Origin: an uncultured Lachnospiraceae bacterium
GTDB lineage: Bacteria > Bacillota > Clostridia > Lachnospirales > Lachnospiraceae
Direction: 5' to 3'
Length of the DNA: 64,000 bases
Assembly (NCBI GenBank): GCA_900315735.1
Contig: ONAD01000003.1
Span: 62,001-126,000 of the forward strand
Part shown: positions 44,090 through 52,989 of the stretch, in pieces
Layout of the letters: each line of letters begins with the position of its first letter
How positions within the stretch are numbered: position 1 is the stretch's first letter
Translations under genes and position numbers: made by a program
Notes under the pieces: generated by a model
The model's database searches: none
Seen by the model: only the letters and a program-made list of their open reading frames with translations
What the model was told of the DNA's origin: nothing

Positions 44090-45280
44090 TTACAAAATAT
44101 TAATAAAAAATGTAATTACAAGACTGTTGATAAAATCGGCAAAGAGACTTCCTACCAGCGGAATCAACAGGTAAGCTTTGACGGATGGAACATAGCGGTC
44201 ACAAAGTGCCTGCATATTTGCCATGGCATTTGGGGTGGCACCCATACCGAAACCGCAGGTACCTGCAACAAGGACCGCTGCATCGTAATCCCGCCCCATA
44301 ATATTGAACTCAATAAAGTAAGTAAATACAGCAATGAGAATAACCTGTGAGCTTAATAAAATGATAAGCGGAAGTGCCAGAGAGGCAAGTTCCCATAATT
44401 TTAAAGTAATCATAGCCATACCAAGGAACAGTGACAGGCAGATACCGCCTAAGTCATTAATTTCTCCCATATGGATAGTGGCATTGCCATGGGAGTATTC
44501 CACGATATTACGAATCAGTGCGGCTGCTAACATGGCACCGATATAAATTGGAAAAGTCAGTCCTGTTTTCGTCAGAAAATAGGAGAAAATAGTACCAAGT
44601 CCAATGGCAAGAATAAGCTGGAAAACTGCGGAAGCATACATATTGGTATGACGTTCGTGTTTTTTCTCATCTTCCACTAAGAGGCTGTCATCTTCGGAGG
44701 CGACAGTAGCAAGAAGATTTTTCTTCTCTACCAGACGTTTTCCTAAAGGACCGCCAATCAGGCTTCCAGCAATCAGACCGAAGGTAGCAGCAGCGGTACA
44801 GATGGTAGTTGCACCGTGGATATTGAAATCCTCCAGTACCGGTCCGAAAGCACCTGCAGTACCATGTCCGCCGACCATTGGAATCGAACCGGTACACATA
44901 CCGATTAATGGATTTAATCCCAGTAATTTGGATAATCCCACGGCAAGAAAGTTCTGGGTAATAATAAGGGTAATGACCAGTCCTAAAAATACTGCCATGG
45001 ATTTTCCACCACTTTTTAAGACTTTTAAGTTAGCCTGAAATCCTACGGAAGTAAAGAAGAATACCATACATACTTCCCGAAGGGTATCGTCAAAGGAAAA
45101 TTCTGCAATTCCGGTGCTGTAGCAGATACAGGTAAAAATTGCAAAGAGCAGGCCGCCGATAACGGGTGCCGGAATACAGAATTTTTCCAGAAAATGTATT
45201 TTCTTTCGTAAAAAACTCCCCAGCATGAGTACCAGTACGGCAACAGCTAAGGTCTGGTACATATCTAAATGTATATTCAT
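44090..45280 (-). CDS. gltS: Sodium/glutamate symporter GltS
   Basis: 396-aa inner membrane symporter with about ten helices in two inverted halves. Reentrant-loop style blocks CTGSIPMVGGHGTAGAFGP (first half) and VLVAGTCGFGMGATPNAMANMQAL (second half; residues about 340-363) are the signature of the ESS/GltS family. A hydrophilic loop with EDDSLLVEDEKKHERH separates the halves. It starts 11 bp after a TAXI-type binding lipoprotein, an unusual partner for a symporter that normally works alone. Confidence 0.93.
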   Translation of the reverse strand: MNIHLDMYQTLAVAVLVLMLGSFLRKKIHFLEKFCIPAPVIGGLLFAIFTCICYSTGIAEFSFDDTLREVCMVFFFTSVGFQANLKVLKSGGKSMAVFLGLVITLIITQNFLAVGLSKLLGLNPLIGMCTGSIPMVGGHGTAGAFGPVLEDFNIHGATTICTAAATFGLIAGSLIGGPLGKRLVEKKNLLATVASEDDSLLVEDEKKHERHTNMYASAVFQLILAIGLGTIFSYFLTKTGLTFPIYIGAMLAAALIRNIVEYSHGNATIHMGEINDLGGICLSLFLGMAMITLKLWELASLALPLIILLSSQVILIAVFTYFIEFNIMGRDYDAAVLVAGTCGFGMGATPNAMANMQALCDRYVPSVKAYLLIPLVGSLFADFINSLVITFFINIL

Positions 45281-45291
45281 AGTGTTCCTTT

Positions 45292-46263
45292 CTAGTTCTG
45301 TGTTTCGTTTTCGGAAGAAAGCGTAATGCCCTGTTTCTCATAATAGGCAACAGCTCCCGGATGGAATGGAATCGGCATGCCATCAGTAGCATAACTTTCA
45401 TCTAATTGCAGATTTAAAGAGGTTGCATATTGTAAATCCTTCGCATGGGAGAAAAGCCATTCTGTTAAATGTTCTACGGTATCGGAAGAGAGCTTATCGG
45501 AAGCGAGGAGAACCGCTTTTACCCCAAGGGTATTGATATCTTCCGTCTGTCCGGTGTAAGTATTGGCAGGAATGGTATATTCACTATAGGATGGATAAGC
45601 AGACAGTAATTTATTCTTACATTTCTCATCAATATCCAAAAGGCGGATGTCACATTCTTTGGTTAATTCTTCGATGACAGTTGTCTGGATGCCGGCAGTA
45701 CAGAAAAATGCATCAATTTTTCTGCTGATGAGCTGGTCTGCAGCATCGGTATAATCGAGGTTTACTGTTTTCACCAGTTCAGTAGTAAGTCCGCTCATGG
45801 ACAAAATCTGATTGGCATTTTGTTCGGTACCGGAGTCTTCTGCACCGATGCTGACAGTTTTGCTCTGTAAATCATCCAGGGTATGAATATCAGAATCTGC
45901 ACGGACGACAATCTGGCAGGCTTCCGTATAGAGTCCGGCAATAGCAGAATAACCCTGACACGGTTCACCCTCAAAAATTCCACTGCCTTCATAGGCAGAT
46001 GCAATCAGGTCAGACTGGGCTAATCCAAGCTCGATATATCCACCGGAAAGAAGTCTTAGATTGGCAGCAGAGCCCGCGGTTGTCTTGACTTCAAACCGAT
46101 AAGCATCATCTTCTGAAGAGGCAAGCCCGGTAAAGGTATTGGCAAAGGAATAGTAGATTCCTCCTATGTCAGCGGCACCAAAGCGGATGGTTTTCTGATA
46201 ACCACTGCATCCACTCACAAAAAGCAGTGCAAGACACAGAAGAATACTTAAGTGTTTCTTCAT
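45292..46263 (-). CDS. TAXI family solute-binding lipoprotein
   Basis: 323 aa. Signal peptide with lipobox (LLFVSGC, Cys about residue 19), so it is anchored to the outer face of the membrane. The TAXI pattern is clear: IRFGAADIGGIYYSFANTF, TTAGSAANLRLLSGGYIELG, LAQSDLIASAYEG, and SKTVSIGAEDSGTEQNA. TAXI proteins normally feed TRAP transporters, but no TRAP membrane genes are near; gltS follows directly. It probably delivers glutamate or a related dicarboxylate to GltS, which is inference from operon structure. Confidence 0.9.
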   Translation of the reverse strand: MKKHLSILLCLALLFVSGCSGYQKTIRFGAADIGGIYYSFANTFTGLASSEDDAYRFEVKTTAGSAANLRLLSGGYIELGLAQSDLIASAYEGSGIFEGEPCQGYSAIAGLYTEACQIVVRADSDIHTLDDLQSKTVSIGAEDSGTEQNANQILSMSGLTTELVKTVNLDYTDAADQLISRKIDAFFCTAGIQTTVIEELTKECDIRLLDIDEKCKNKLLSAYPSYSEYTIPANTYTGQTEDINTLGVKAVLLASDKLSSDTVEHLTEWLFSHAKDLQYATSLNLQLDESYATDGMPIPFHPGAVAYYEKQGITLSSENETQN

Positions 46264-46394
46264 ATATAAAATCCTTTCTTTTTAAAATTTAATCCCAAGA
46301 AAGTATTTTACAATAATTTTTTCAGAAAAGGAAGAGTGAAAAATTAGTGAGAAAAAATATCTTTAATCCTATGTTTTTTTGAAATAAAAGAGAT

Positions 46395-46400
46395 TATAAT
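46395..46400 (+). promoter_or_regulatory. Likely -10 box of the heavy-metal-associated protein gene
   Basis: A perfect TATAAT lies 36 bp before the start; the -35 region (T-rich, near 46372) is poor, so the promoter may need an activator. Confidence 0.4.
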
Positions 46401-46435
46401 GTGAGGGAATGAAATACATGCAGGAGGAAAGATTT

Positions 46436-46693
46436 ATGCAGAAAATAACAGTAAAAGTAGATGGCATGCAGTGCGGAATGTGTGAGGCACATGTAAATGA
46501 TGCAGTGCGGGCAGCATTTCCGGTAAAGAAAGTAACTTCATCCCACAGTAAAAAAGAGACTGTAATTATTACCGATACCGATATCCCGGAAGAAAAAATC
46601 AAAGAAGTGATTAAAAACAGTGGTTATGATGCATTAGAAGTAACAAAAGAACCATATGAGAAAAAGGGATTATTTTCAGCATTCCGCAAATAA
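46436..46693 (+). CDS. Heavy-metal-associated (HMA) domain protein
   Basis: 85 aa from ATG 46436 (GGAGG upstream). One ferredoxin-like HMA domain: VKVDGMQCGMCEAHVNDAV carries the CxxC metal site (Cys at about 12 and 15), and VIITDTDIPEEKIKEVIKNSGYDA completes the fold. The tail EKKGLFSAFRK is basic. It resembles copper chaperones of the CopZ type, but no copper ATPase or CsoR/CopY regulator is adjacent, so the metal and partner are not known. Confidence 0.88.
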   Translation: MQKITVKVDGMQCGMCEAHVNDAVRAAFPVKKVTSSHSKKETVIITDTDIPEEKIKEVIKNSGYDALEVTKEPYEKKGLFSAFRK

Positions 46694-46783
46694 ACAGAAT
46701 ATCTTAAGAAAAATAATATATATATTATCAGCATAGTATGTTAAAATGAGAAATCGGAAATAATAGGAAAAGAGGACAACGAA

Positions 46784-47614
46784 ATGTTATTGGATTTTGC
46801 AGAAATGCTGAAGGTTATTTTTCTTGGAATTGTAGAAGGAATTACAGAATGGCTTCCAATCAGCAGCACCGGACACATGCTTTTGGTGGATGAATTTATC
46901 AGGCTTGATATGACAGATTCATTCAAAGAGATGTTTTTCGTGGTGATACAGTTGGGAGCCATTCTTGCTGTAGTGCTTTTATTCTGGAAGAAAATGTTCC
47001 CGTTCCAGTTTAAAGATAAGACGCAGCCGGTAGTCAGAAAAGATATTTTTTCTTTATGGTTTAAGGTTGTAGTTGCCTGTATACCGGGAGCAGTGGTAAC
47101 GCTTTTGCTTGATGATTATGTAGATGCACATTTTCATACATCGCTTGTGATTGCCATTGCATTGATTTTCTATGGTTTTGCTTTTATTCTGATTGAAAAC
47201 TGGAATAAAAAACGGAAAGTAAGAGTAGAAAGCTTAAATGATATTACTTATCAGACGGCATTTCTCATCGGAATGTTTCAGGTACTTGCAATTATTCCGG
47301 GAACCTCCCGTTCTGGTGCAACCATTATCGGAGCACTTTTAATCGGAGTATCCCGTGTGGCAGCAGCAGAGTTTACCTTTTTTCTGGCAGTGCCGGTTAT
47401 GTTTGGCTGGAGCCTGATCAAACTTATTAAGTTTGGCTTTGCATTTTCCGCTCAGGAGCTTTGTGCCTTAGGCTTAGGCTGCGTGGTGGCATTTGCAGTA
47501 TCGGTAGTAGTCATCCGCTTTTTGATGGGCTATATCAAAAAACACGACTTTAAAGTATTTGGCTGGTACCGGATTATTCTTGGAGCCATTGTTTTAGGCT
47601 ATTTTGCATTATAG
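46784..47614 (+). CDS. uppP: Undecaprenyl-diphosphatase UppP (BacA)
   Basis: Recycles undecaprenyl pyrophosphate to the monophosphate lipid carrier for cell wall synthesis; loss or excess affects bacitracin sensitivity. 276 aa with about eight membrane helices. EGITEWLPISSTGHMLLVDE (about residues 17-36) and PGTSRSGATIIGALLIGVSR (about 170-189) are the two catalytic signatures. It is a stand-alone gene; AT-rich sequence with TATGTT lies upstream as a possible -10. Confidence 0.96.
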   Translation: MLLDFAEMLKVIFLGIVEGITEWLPISSTGHMLLVDEFIRLDMTDSFKEMFFVVIQLGAILAVVLLFWKKMFPFQFKDKTQPVVRKDIFSLWFKVVVACIPGAVVTLLLDDYVDAHFHTSLVIAIALIFYGFAFILIENWNKKRKVRVESLNDITYQTAFLIGMFQVLAIIPGTSRSGATIIGALLIGVSRVAAAEFTFFLAVPVMFGWSLIKLIKFGFAFSAQELCALGLGCVVAFAVSVVVIRFLMGYIKKHDFKVFGWYRIILGAIVLGYFAL

Positions 47615-47715
47615 GAACTGCTTAAGAAAATAAGAGATTCTTCCGATATAAAGAATGGAACATATTGTTTTAAGCAAAAGGATTTGCTTAGATGCACATT
47701 CAAGGAGGAATTTTT

Positions 47716-48468
47716 ATGAACACAAATGCAGTAAATCAGGCAGCAGAAACCGTTTCCGCTTATACGGAATCGGAAAAGAGCAGTAAAGTCTCCGGAAAAA
47801 CCATTGGAGAGCCAAAGCTTTCGGATAAGGCGAAAGAGTATTATGAAAAGCTGAAAAAGAAATTTGGCACGATGGATTTCATCCTGGTATCCAAGGATAT
47901 GAAAGAGACAGCAAAAGCCAATGCAGGACAGTATGCCAATGCCAACAAAATGGTGGTTCTAATTGACGAAGAGAAGATTGAGAGGATGGCAGAAGATGAG
48001 TCCTACCGGAAACAGTACGAGGGAATCATTGCCAATGCATCCAGTCAGCTGGCAACCATGCAGAGCAAATTTGCCAATGGACAAAGTGGCGTAAAAGCAT
48101 ACGGTATTCAGGTAAATGATGGCGGAAATGCATCATTCTTTGCAGTAGTAGATAAGTCTTTAACTCTTCAGAAGAAGCGTATCGAAAAGAAGCAGGAAGA
48201 AAACCGCGCAGAACGTAAAAAAGCACAGAAGGAAGCATATGAGAAACGTCTGAATAAGTCGGATGAGGATGCTGCTTCTGTTAAGAAGTCGGACAAGACC
48301 GGAAGGACGGACAAGACAGATAAGAGTGAGGATCTTGTGACGATTACAGCCGGTTCCTTAGAAGAACTGGAAAAGAAAATCCAGGATATATTATATGACA
48401 GCATGAGCGATTATGTATTTACACCACAGGAAAAACAGGTTGGCTGGAATGTAGATTTTCGTGGATAA
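47716..48468 (+). CDS. DUF6033-like protein
   Basis: 250 aa from ATG 47716 (AAGGAGG upstream). No signal or membrane segment. KLSDKAKEYYEKLKKKFGTM, DFILVSKDMKETAKANAGQY and MVVLIDEEKIERMAEDE form the conserved first half; a long K/E/R-rich coiled coil (about 155-200) and KSDKTGRTDKTDKSED follow; the end is SMSDYVFTPQEKQVGWNVDF. I recall this pattern as DUF6033 of Clostridia, and related sequences resemble flagellar or secretion-associated cytoplasmic proteins; no function is established. It is followed by a DUF1622 gene. Confidence 0.65.
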   Translation: MNTNAVNQAAETVSAYTESEKSSKVSGKTIGEPKLSDKAKEYYEKLKKKFGTMDFILVSKDMKETAKANAGQYANANKMVVLIDEEKIERMAEDESYRKQYEGIIANASSQLATMQSKFANGQSGVKAYGIQVNDGGNASFFAVVDKSLTLQKKRIEKKQEENRAERKKAQKEAYEKRLNKSDEDAASVKKSDKTGRTDKTDKSEDLVTITAGSLEELEKKIQDILYDSMSDYVFTPQEKQVGWNVDFRG

Positions 48469-48490
48469 TAAATAAAAGGCAGGATACAAT

Positions 48491-48814
48491 ATGGAAATTA
48501 TGACAATGGTTCTGGAGGAAGTTATTTCAGTTGCAATTATCCTTTTTGAAGCGGTAGGTGCGCTGGTGATTATAGCCGCAGGAATCCGGGGAATTATTTC
48601 TTATATAAAAAGAGACCCCTATACCAAGCTCCAGCTGGCAAAGGGTATGGCAATGGGACTGGAATTTAAGTTAGGCAGTGAAATTCTTCGAACCGTTATC
48701 GTAAGAGAATGGTCAGAGATTGGAATTGTAGCCGGAATTATTGCACTCCGGGCAGCCCTGACTTTCTTAATCCACTGGGAAATCAAAGTGGAGAAAAAGG
48801 ACTGCGAGGAGTAG
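48491..48814 (+). CDS. DUF1622 family membrane protein
   Basis: 107 aa with three predicted helices: residues about 10-38, a middle segment with AKGMAMGLEFKLGSEILRTVI, and IGIVAGIIALRAALTFLIHWEI. The motif LEFKLGSEILRT followed by IALRAALTFLI is the DUF1622 signature. Function unknown. Its gene is 22 bp after the DUF6033-like gene and ends 5 bp before the convergent AraC gene stop. Confidence 0.85.
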   Translation: MEIMTMVLEEVISVAIILFEAVGALVIIAAGIRGIISYIKRDPYTKLQLAKGMAMGLEFKLGSEILRTVIVREWSEIGIVAGIIALRAALTFLIHWEIKVEKKDCEE

Positions 48815-48819
48815 AGGAA

Positions 48820-49725
48820 CTATTCATTTTTCCGGCGTTCCGGAAGGGAATGGATAAACTGCCGCGGTGTCATGCCATAGCGTTTTTTAAATTCCCGGTA
48901 GAAGTAGGAAAGACTGCTGAAACCGGCAGACATGGCAGCATCTGTAATGGAAAGCTCCTGCTGCTCTAAGAGGTCGGCAGCCTTTTGCAGGCGCAGACTC
49001 TTGATATAATCTAAGCATGACATTCCAACATATTTCTTAAAAAAGCGCATGAAATGGTATTCACTGAAATAGCAGGAGGATGCCAGACTTTCGATGGAGA
49101 TATTTTCTGTATAATGTAATCCGATATATTCTAAGACCCCCTTAATCTTCTGGGTATGTTCGCTTTGAAGCTGCGGCTGTTCAGAACTTTTGCTGCAGTA
49201 CGGAAGTAAAAGGGTAAGGAGCTTTAACAGCAGGGATTTTAACATCAGTTCATATCCGGGCTGGGCTGCGGAATAACAGTTACTGATTTCATAGAACAAT
49301 GCGAGGGCATCCGGGTAGACCGGGTGCCCTTTTGGTATATGAAAAGGCGGAATCAGCTGTTGCTTGGCAAGGGGCATCAGATACCGCATGGCACAGATAT
49401 CCGCAGAGGATGCACCAAGGAAATCAAGGTGAAAGACATAGGTTTCCGAATGCAGATGTCCGGCAGGCAGAATGGCAATGGAATGCAGAGCCAGCGGTGG
49501 AATGAAAACCAAATCCCCGGGCATAGCCTGAAAGCTTTCAAGGTCAACCTGATATGTGCAGGCACCTTCCGTAATCAGGGTAAATTCAGCCTCTTCATGC
49601 CAGTGGGGGGTAACAATGGGATACCGCTCCCATAAAGTAGTAAGATATTTCTTTAGGGGAAAGATTCGTTCGCCATGAACGGCTTTTTCTTTTTGTTCCA
49701 GGGGCAGTTGTTTTTTATCTTTCAT
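48820..49725 (-). CDS. AraC family regulator with N-terminal cupin
   Basis: 301 aa from ATG 49725 (AAAGGAG upstream; the frame is open further). N-terminal sugar-sensing cupin: TPHWHEEAEFTLITEGACTY and MPGDLVFIPPLALHSI. C-terminal double helix-turn-helix of about 100 residues with ISIESLASSCYFSEYHFMRF and the AraC signature region ITDAAMSAGFSSLSYFYREF. It is divergent from the glucosidase gene at 50403, so control of that gene by a sugar is likely. Between them lies the 520-bp inverted repeat. Confidence 0.92.
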   Translation of the reverse strand: MKDKKQLPLEQKEKAVHGERIFPLKKYLTTLWERYPIVTPHWHEEAEFTLITEGACTYQVDLESFQAMPGDLVFIPPLALHSIAILPAGHLHSETYVFHLDFLGASSADICAMRYLMPLAKQQLIPPFHIPKGHPVYPDALALFYEISNCYSAAQPGYELMLKSLLLKLLTLLLPYCSKSSEQPQLQSEHTQKIKGVLEYIGLHYTENISIESLASSCYFSEYHFMRFFKKYVGMSCLDYIKSLRLQKAADLLEQQELSITDAAMSAGFSSLSYFYREFKKRYGMTPRQFIHSLPERRKNE

Positions 49726-49763
49726 GGGGGACTCCTTTTGATGATTCTTATTTAAATACACTT

Positions 49764-50283
49764 ATCCTGCTTTTTTATACAAACAAAATGAAAGAAAGGG
49801 AATTTCTGATACAGACGGTGGAAGGGTAGGTTATAGGATGCAAAATAGCAGCATTTCTTAGATACATGTTTTCTTGATTTTAAACTGTCTTTCTGCTTGC
49901 TTTGACGGGATATCTGCACTGTCCGTCGAGTGTGGATGCTGCATAAAGATAGTAAGGAGCACTAAGAATTTCAGTATTAATATTATTTTATCTGCCAATC
50001 GGCGCAAATTCACATCCATGTTCATATGCGCCTCGCCGGCACGTCCCTGTGCCGGCGTTGGCTATTGCAGTATGAAATTCTAAGTGCTCCTAACAATCCT
50101 TATCATGCATCCACACTTCGGCGAACAGTGCAGATATCTTGTCAAACATTGGAAAGACTGTTTTTATTATAGAAAGAAAAAATGTATTTTAGAAATGCGC
50201 TGTTTTGCATCAGACCTACCTGTACCGTCTGCATCAGAAATTCATAATCATATCATTTATTTTGCTTTTTTAAAGAGCAGGAT
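49764..50283. repeat. Giant imperfect inverted repeat (about 520 bp), copy 1 of a two-member structured family
   Basis: Almost the whole gap between the AraC gene and the glucosidase is one palindrome. Paired blocks from outside in: ATCCTGCT (49764) with AGCAGGAT (50276); GAATTTCTGATACAGACGG (49800) with CCGTCTGCATCAGAAATTC (50225); ATGCAAAATAGC-GCATTTCT with its partner near 50191-50211; AACTGTCTTTC (49883) with GAAAGACTGTT (50152); GATATCTGCACTGT with ACAGTGCAGATATC; GTGTGGATGC with GCATCCACAC; AGGAGCACTAAGAATTTCA (49955) with its partner at 50073-50091. The apex is a three-way junction: GGCGCA/TGCGCC (50001-50032), CGCCGGCAC/GTGCCGGCG (50034-50057), closed by GCCAA/TTGGC. Arms agree at roughly four of five positions by eye. 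Confidence 0.85.
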
Positions 50284-50333
50284 TGTGCAATAAAAACGCA
50301 AATATCATGGAAGAAACTTTCGGATTTCTCCTA

Positions 50334-50339
50334 TATAAT
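50334..50339 (+). promoter_or_regulatory. Likely -10 box of the glucosidase gene
   Basis: TATAAT 64 bp before the start, with no good -35 hexamer at the right distance. This suits an activator-dependent promoter, in line with the divergent AraC regulator. Confidence 0.45.
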
Positions 50340-50402
50340 AACAGTATCATACAAAGAACGAAGTGTAAATACAAGAATAATGCAAATATGGAGGATAAGA
50401 AC

Positions 50403-52100
50403 ATGAAGAAAAAATGGTGGCATGATAAGGTAGCATATCAGATTTATCCAAAGAGTTTTCAGGACAGTAATGGAGACGGAATCGGTGATTTGAGAGGAAT
50501 CATATCAAGATTGGATTATTTAAAAGAGCTGGGTGTCGATATCGTATGGCTTTCGCCGATTTATAAATCCCCGTTTGTAGACCAGGGATATGATATTTCA
50601 GATTATTATAAAATTGCAGAAGAATTCGGAACCATGGAAGAGTTTGACGAGTTACTTGCGGAAGCAAAGAAACGTGATATGTATATCGTGATGGATCTGG
50701 TGGTAAATCACTGCTCCGACCAGCATGAGTGGTTCCAGAAAGCATTAGCAGATCCGGATGGAGAGTATGCAGATTATTTCTATTTTGTAAAAGGAAAAGA
50801 TGGCAAGGCCCCAAGCAATTACCGTTCCTATTTTGGTGGAAGTGCATGGGAGAAGGTACCAAATAGTGATAAATACTATTTACATATGTTTGCAAAAGAA
50901 CAGCCGGATTTAAACTGGGAGAATCCGGTAGTGCGTCAGAAAATTTATGAAATGGTGAATTGGTGGTTAGATAAAGGTGTGGCAGGTTTCCGCATTGATG
51001 CAATTATCAATATTAAGAAAGATATTAATTTCCCATCCTTTGAGCCAGACGGACCGGACGGACTTGTAACCTGTATCAAGATGGTAGAAGAGGTAAATGG
51101 AGTAGGCGATTTTCTGGAGGAATTAAAACATGAGACTTTTGAAAAGCATGATGCCTTTACTGTAGGAGAAGTCTTTAATATGAAGGAAGATGAAATCTTA
51201 GAATTCATCGGAGAGGATGGACATTTCTCTACGATGTTTGACTTCAGTGCCCATGTGCTTACCTTTGGTGAGCATGGCTGGTACGATCAGAAACCATTGC
51301 GTTTTAAGGAATGGCGGAAAGTAATTTTCGATTCCCAGCAGGAATTACAGGGAAAATGCTTTAAGGCCAATATCATTGAAAATCATGATGAGCCAAGAGG
51401 AGCAACCCATTATCTGCCGGAGCATGCCAGAAATGATGCCGGAAAGAAGATGCTTGGTACCGTATCCGTTCTTTTGCGCGGAATTCCATTTATCTATCAG
51501 GGACAGGAAATCGGAATGACCAACTGCAAACGAAATGATATTTCAGAATATGATGACATCAGCACCATTGACCAGTATCAGGAGGCATTGCGTGCAGGAC
51601 TCAGCGAAGAAGAAGCACTGAAATGCTGCTATGAGAACAGCCGTGACAATGCCAGAACACCAATGCAGTGGTCAGATGGAAAAAATGGCGGATTTACAGA
51701 CGGAACTCCATGGCTTGCCATGAATCCGAATTACACGGAAATTAATGTGGCATCACAGGAAAACAAGGCAGATTCCGTATTATCCTATTATAAGAAATTA
51801 GTTGCACTGCGTAAGGCAAAAGAATATAAGGATACCTTTACTTATGGTATTTTTAGACCAAAATATGAAGATGAAGATGACATTTTTGCTTTCGAGCGGG
51901 TAAATGAAGAAAGTGGCCAGAAGATTTTAGTTCTTGCAAACTTTGGAACAGAGGAACATACCATCACATTAGAGCATAAAGTCGCAAAGGTCTTGTTAAC
52001 GAATAAAGGCCGCCAGGAAGCAATCAATGCTGAGGCAGCCTTAAATGGAACAATTACATTAGACAGCTGTGAGACCGTTGTCTTAGAATTAGAAAAGTAA
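50403..52100 (+). CDS. GH13 alpha-glucosidase (oligo-1,6-glucosidase type)
   Basis: 565 aa from ATG 50403 (GGAGG upstream; open frame extends further into the repeat). It hydrolyses alpha-1,6 or alpha-1,4 linkages at non-reducing ends of short glucans. GH13 regions: DLVVNHCSDQHEWF (region I), GFRIDAIINI with nucleophile Asp near residue 200 (region II), TVGEVFN with acid Glu near 257 (region III), and IENHDEPRGATH (region IV). QIYPKSFQDSNGDGIGDL at the N terminus is typical of subfamily 31. No signal peptide, so it acts on imported sugars. Trehalose-6-phosphate hydrolase is an alternative. Confidence 0.9.
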   Translation: MKKKWWHDKVAYQIYPKSFQDSNGDGIGDLRGIISRLDYLKELGVDIVWLSPIYKSPFVDQGYDISDYYKIAEEFGTMEEFDELLAEAKKRDMYIVMDLVVNHCSDQHEWFQKALADPDGEYADYFYFVKGKDGKAPSNYRSYFGGSAWEKVPNSDKYYLHMFAKEQPDLNWENPVVRQKIYEMVNWWLDKGVAGFRIDAIINIKKDINFPSFEPDGPDGLVTCIKMVEEVNGVGDFLEELKHETFEKHDAFTVGEVFNMKEDEILEFIGEDGHFSTMFDFSAHVLTFGEHGWYDQKPLRFKEWRKVIFDSQQELQGKCFKANIIENHDEPRGATHYLPEHARNDAGKKMLGTVSVLLRGIPFIYQGQEIGMTNCKRNDISEYDDISTIDQYQEALRAGLSEEEALKCCYENSRDNARTPMQWSDGKNGGFTDGTPWLAMNPNYTEINVASQENKADSVLSYYKKLVALRKAKEYKDTFTYGIFRPKYEDEDDIFAFERVNEESGQKILVLANFGTEEHTITLEHKVAKVLLTNKGRQEAINAEAALNGTITLDSCETVVLELEK

Positions 52101-52102
52101 GC

Positions 52103-52903
52103 TTATTCCATAATCTCGCCATCAATGGAGATGGTAACAACCTGCCATGGAATCATTTTTCCGCTCTGCTTTAAGGCATTCTGAACAGCCATTACAATGC
52201 CACCGCAGCACGGAACTTCCATGCGAACAATACTGATATCTTTGATGTTATTGTTGCGGATAATTTCAGAAAGTTTTTCGCTGTAATCCACATCATCCAG
52301 TTTGGGACATCCAATCAGGGTGATGTGGTTTTTTATAAATTTTTCATGGAAATTGCCGTAGGCAAAGGCAGTACAGTCTGCTGCAATCAGTAGTCTTGCA
52401 TTGTTAAAATATGGAGCATTGACTGGGGCTAATTTAATCTGAATCGGCCACTGGGTAAGCTGGCTTTCCGGTACATATGATGCCGGAACAGTGTTGGATG
52501 CAGCATTGGATGATGCATCTGAGCCTGCAGAAGCAGTCTGGTTGTTCTTACGCTGCATGGAGCGCATACGGCTGCCAGGACATCCGCCAAAAACTGGAGC
52601 TGCGTTATTGGCTGGAGATACAGCATTGACAGAAGCTGCAGTATGAACAGAAGCTTCGGCTTTCCGATTTTTCAAGTGCTCTTTTACAGCGGCTTCATCA
52701 TAAGCAGCAGCTTCCCGCTCTACAAAGGTAATAGCACCGGTAGGACATGCCGGAAGGCAGTCGCCTAAACCATCGCAGTAATCCTCTCTTAAAAGCTGGG
52801 CCTTGCCATCAACCATGCCGATAGCACCTTCATGGCAGGCGGATGCACATAAACCGCATCCATTACATTTTTCTTTATCGATATGAATTATTTTTCGAAT
52901 CAT
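52103..52903 (-). CDS. 4Fe-4S ferredoxin-like protein with a cysteine-containing C-terminal domain
   Basis: 266 aa. Two clusters at the N terminus: CNGCGLCASACHEGAI and CDGLGDCLPACPTGAI (second with an altered spacing, CxxxxxCxxxCP). A low-complexity Ala/Ser/Asn linker (about residues 80-145) leads to a second domain with AADCTAFAYGNFHEKF, LIGCPKLDD and MEVPCCGGIVMAV, whose four cysteines could bind another cluster. It is divergent from a Crp/Fnr gene. In Clostridia such proteins often accompany Fnr-like regulators and hybrid-cluster proteins; redox or NO response is a guess. Confidence 0.85.
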   Translation of the reverse strand: MIRKIIHIDKEKCNGCGLCASACHEGAIGMVDGKAQLLREDYCDGLGDCLPACPTGAITFVEREAAAYDEAAVKEHLKNRKAEASVHTAASVNAVSPANNAAPVFGGCPGSRMRSMQRKNNQTASAGSDASSNAASNTVPASYVPESQLTQWPIQIKLAPVNAPYFNNARLLIAADCTAFAYGNFHEKFIKNHITLIGCPKLDDVDYSEKLSEIIRNNNIKDISIVRMEVPCCGGIVMAVQNALKQSGKMIPWQVVTISIDGEIME

Positions 52904-52919
52904 TTAAAATTCCTCCTCA

Positions 52920-52948
52920 TTGATTTTGTATGGTCAGTATACTATAAT
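52920..52948 (+). promoter_or_regulatory. Sigma-A promoter of the Crp/Fnr operon
   Basis: TTGATT (52920-52925), 17-bp spacer, TATAAT (52943-52948), in the short divergent gap shared with the ferredoxin-like gene. Confidence 0.7.
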
Positions 52949-52989
52949 AACAATGAATAATCGGTTGGAAAAACAACGGAGGTTGTAAA

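Noticed and set aside
49764-50283. Insertion sequence or group II intron
   Set aside because: No transposase, reverse transcriptase or domain V-like hairpin is present. A MITE-like origin remains possible but is not shown.
49874-50293. Two 69-codon reading frames between the AraC gene and the glucosidase
   Set aside because: Both lie within the 520-bp palindrome, lack ribosome sites and have unusual composition; treated as chance openings.
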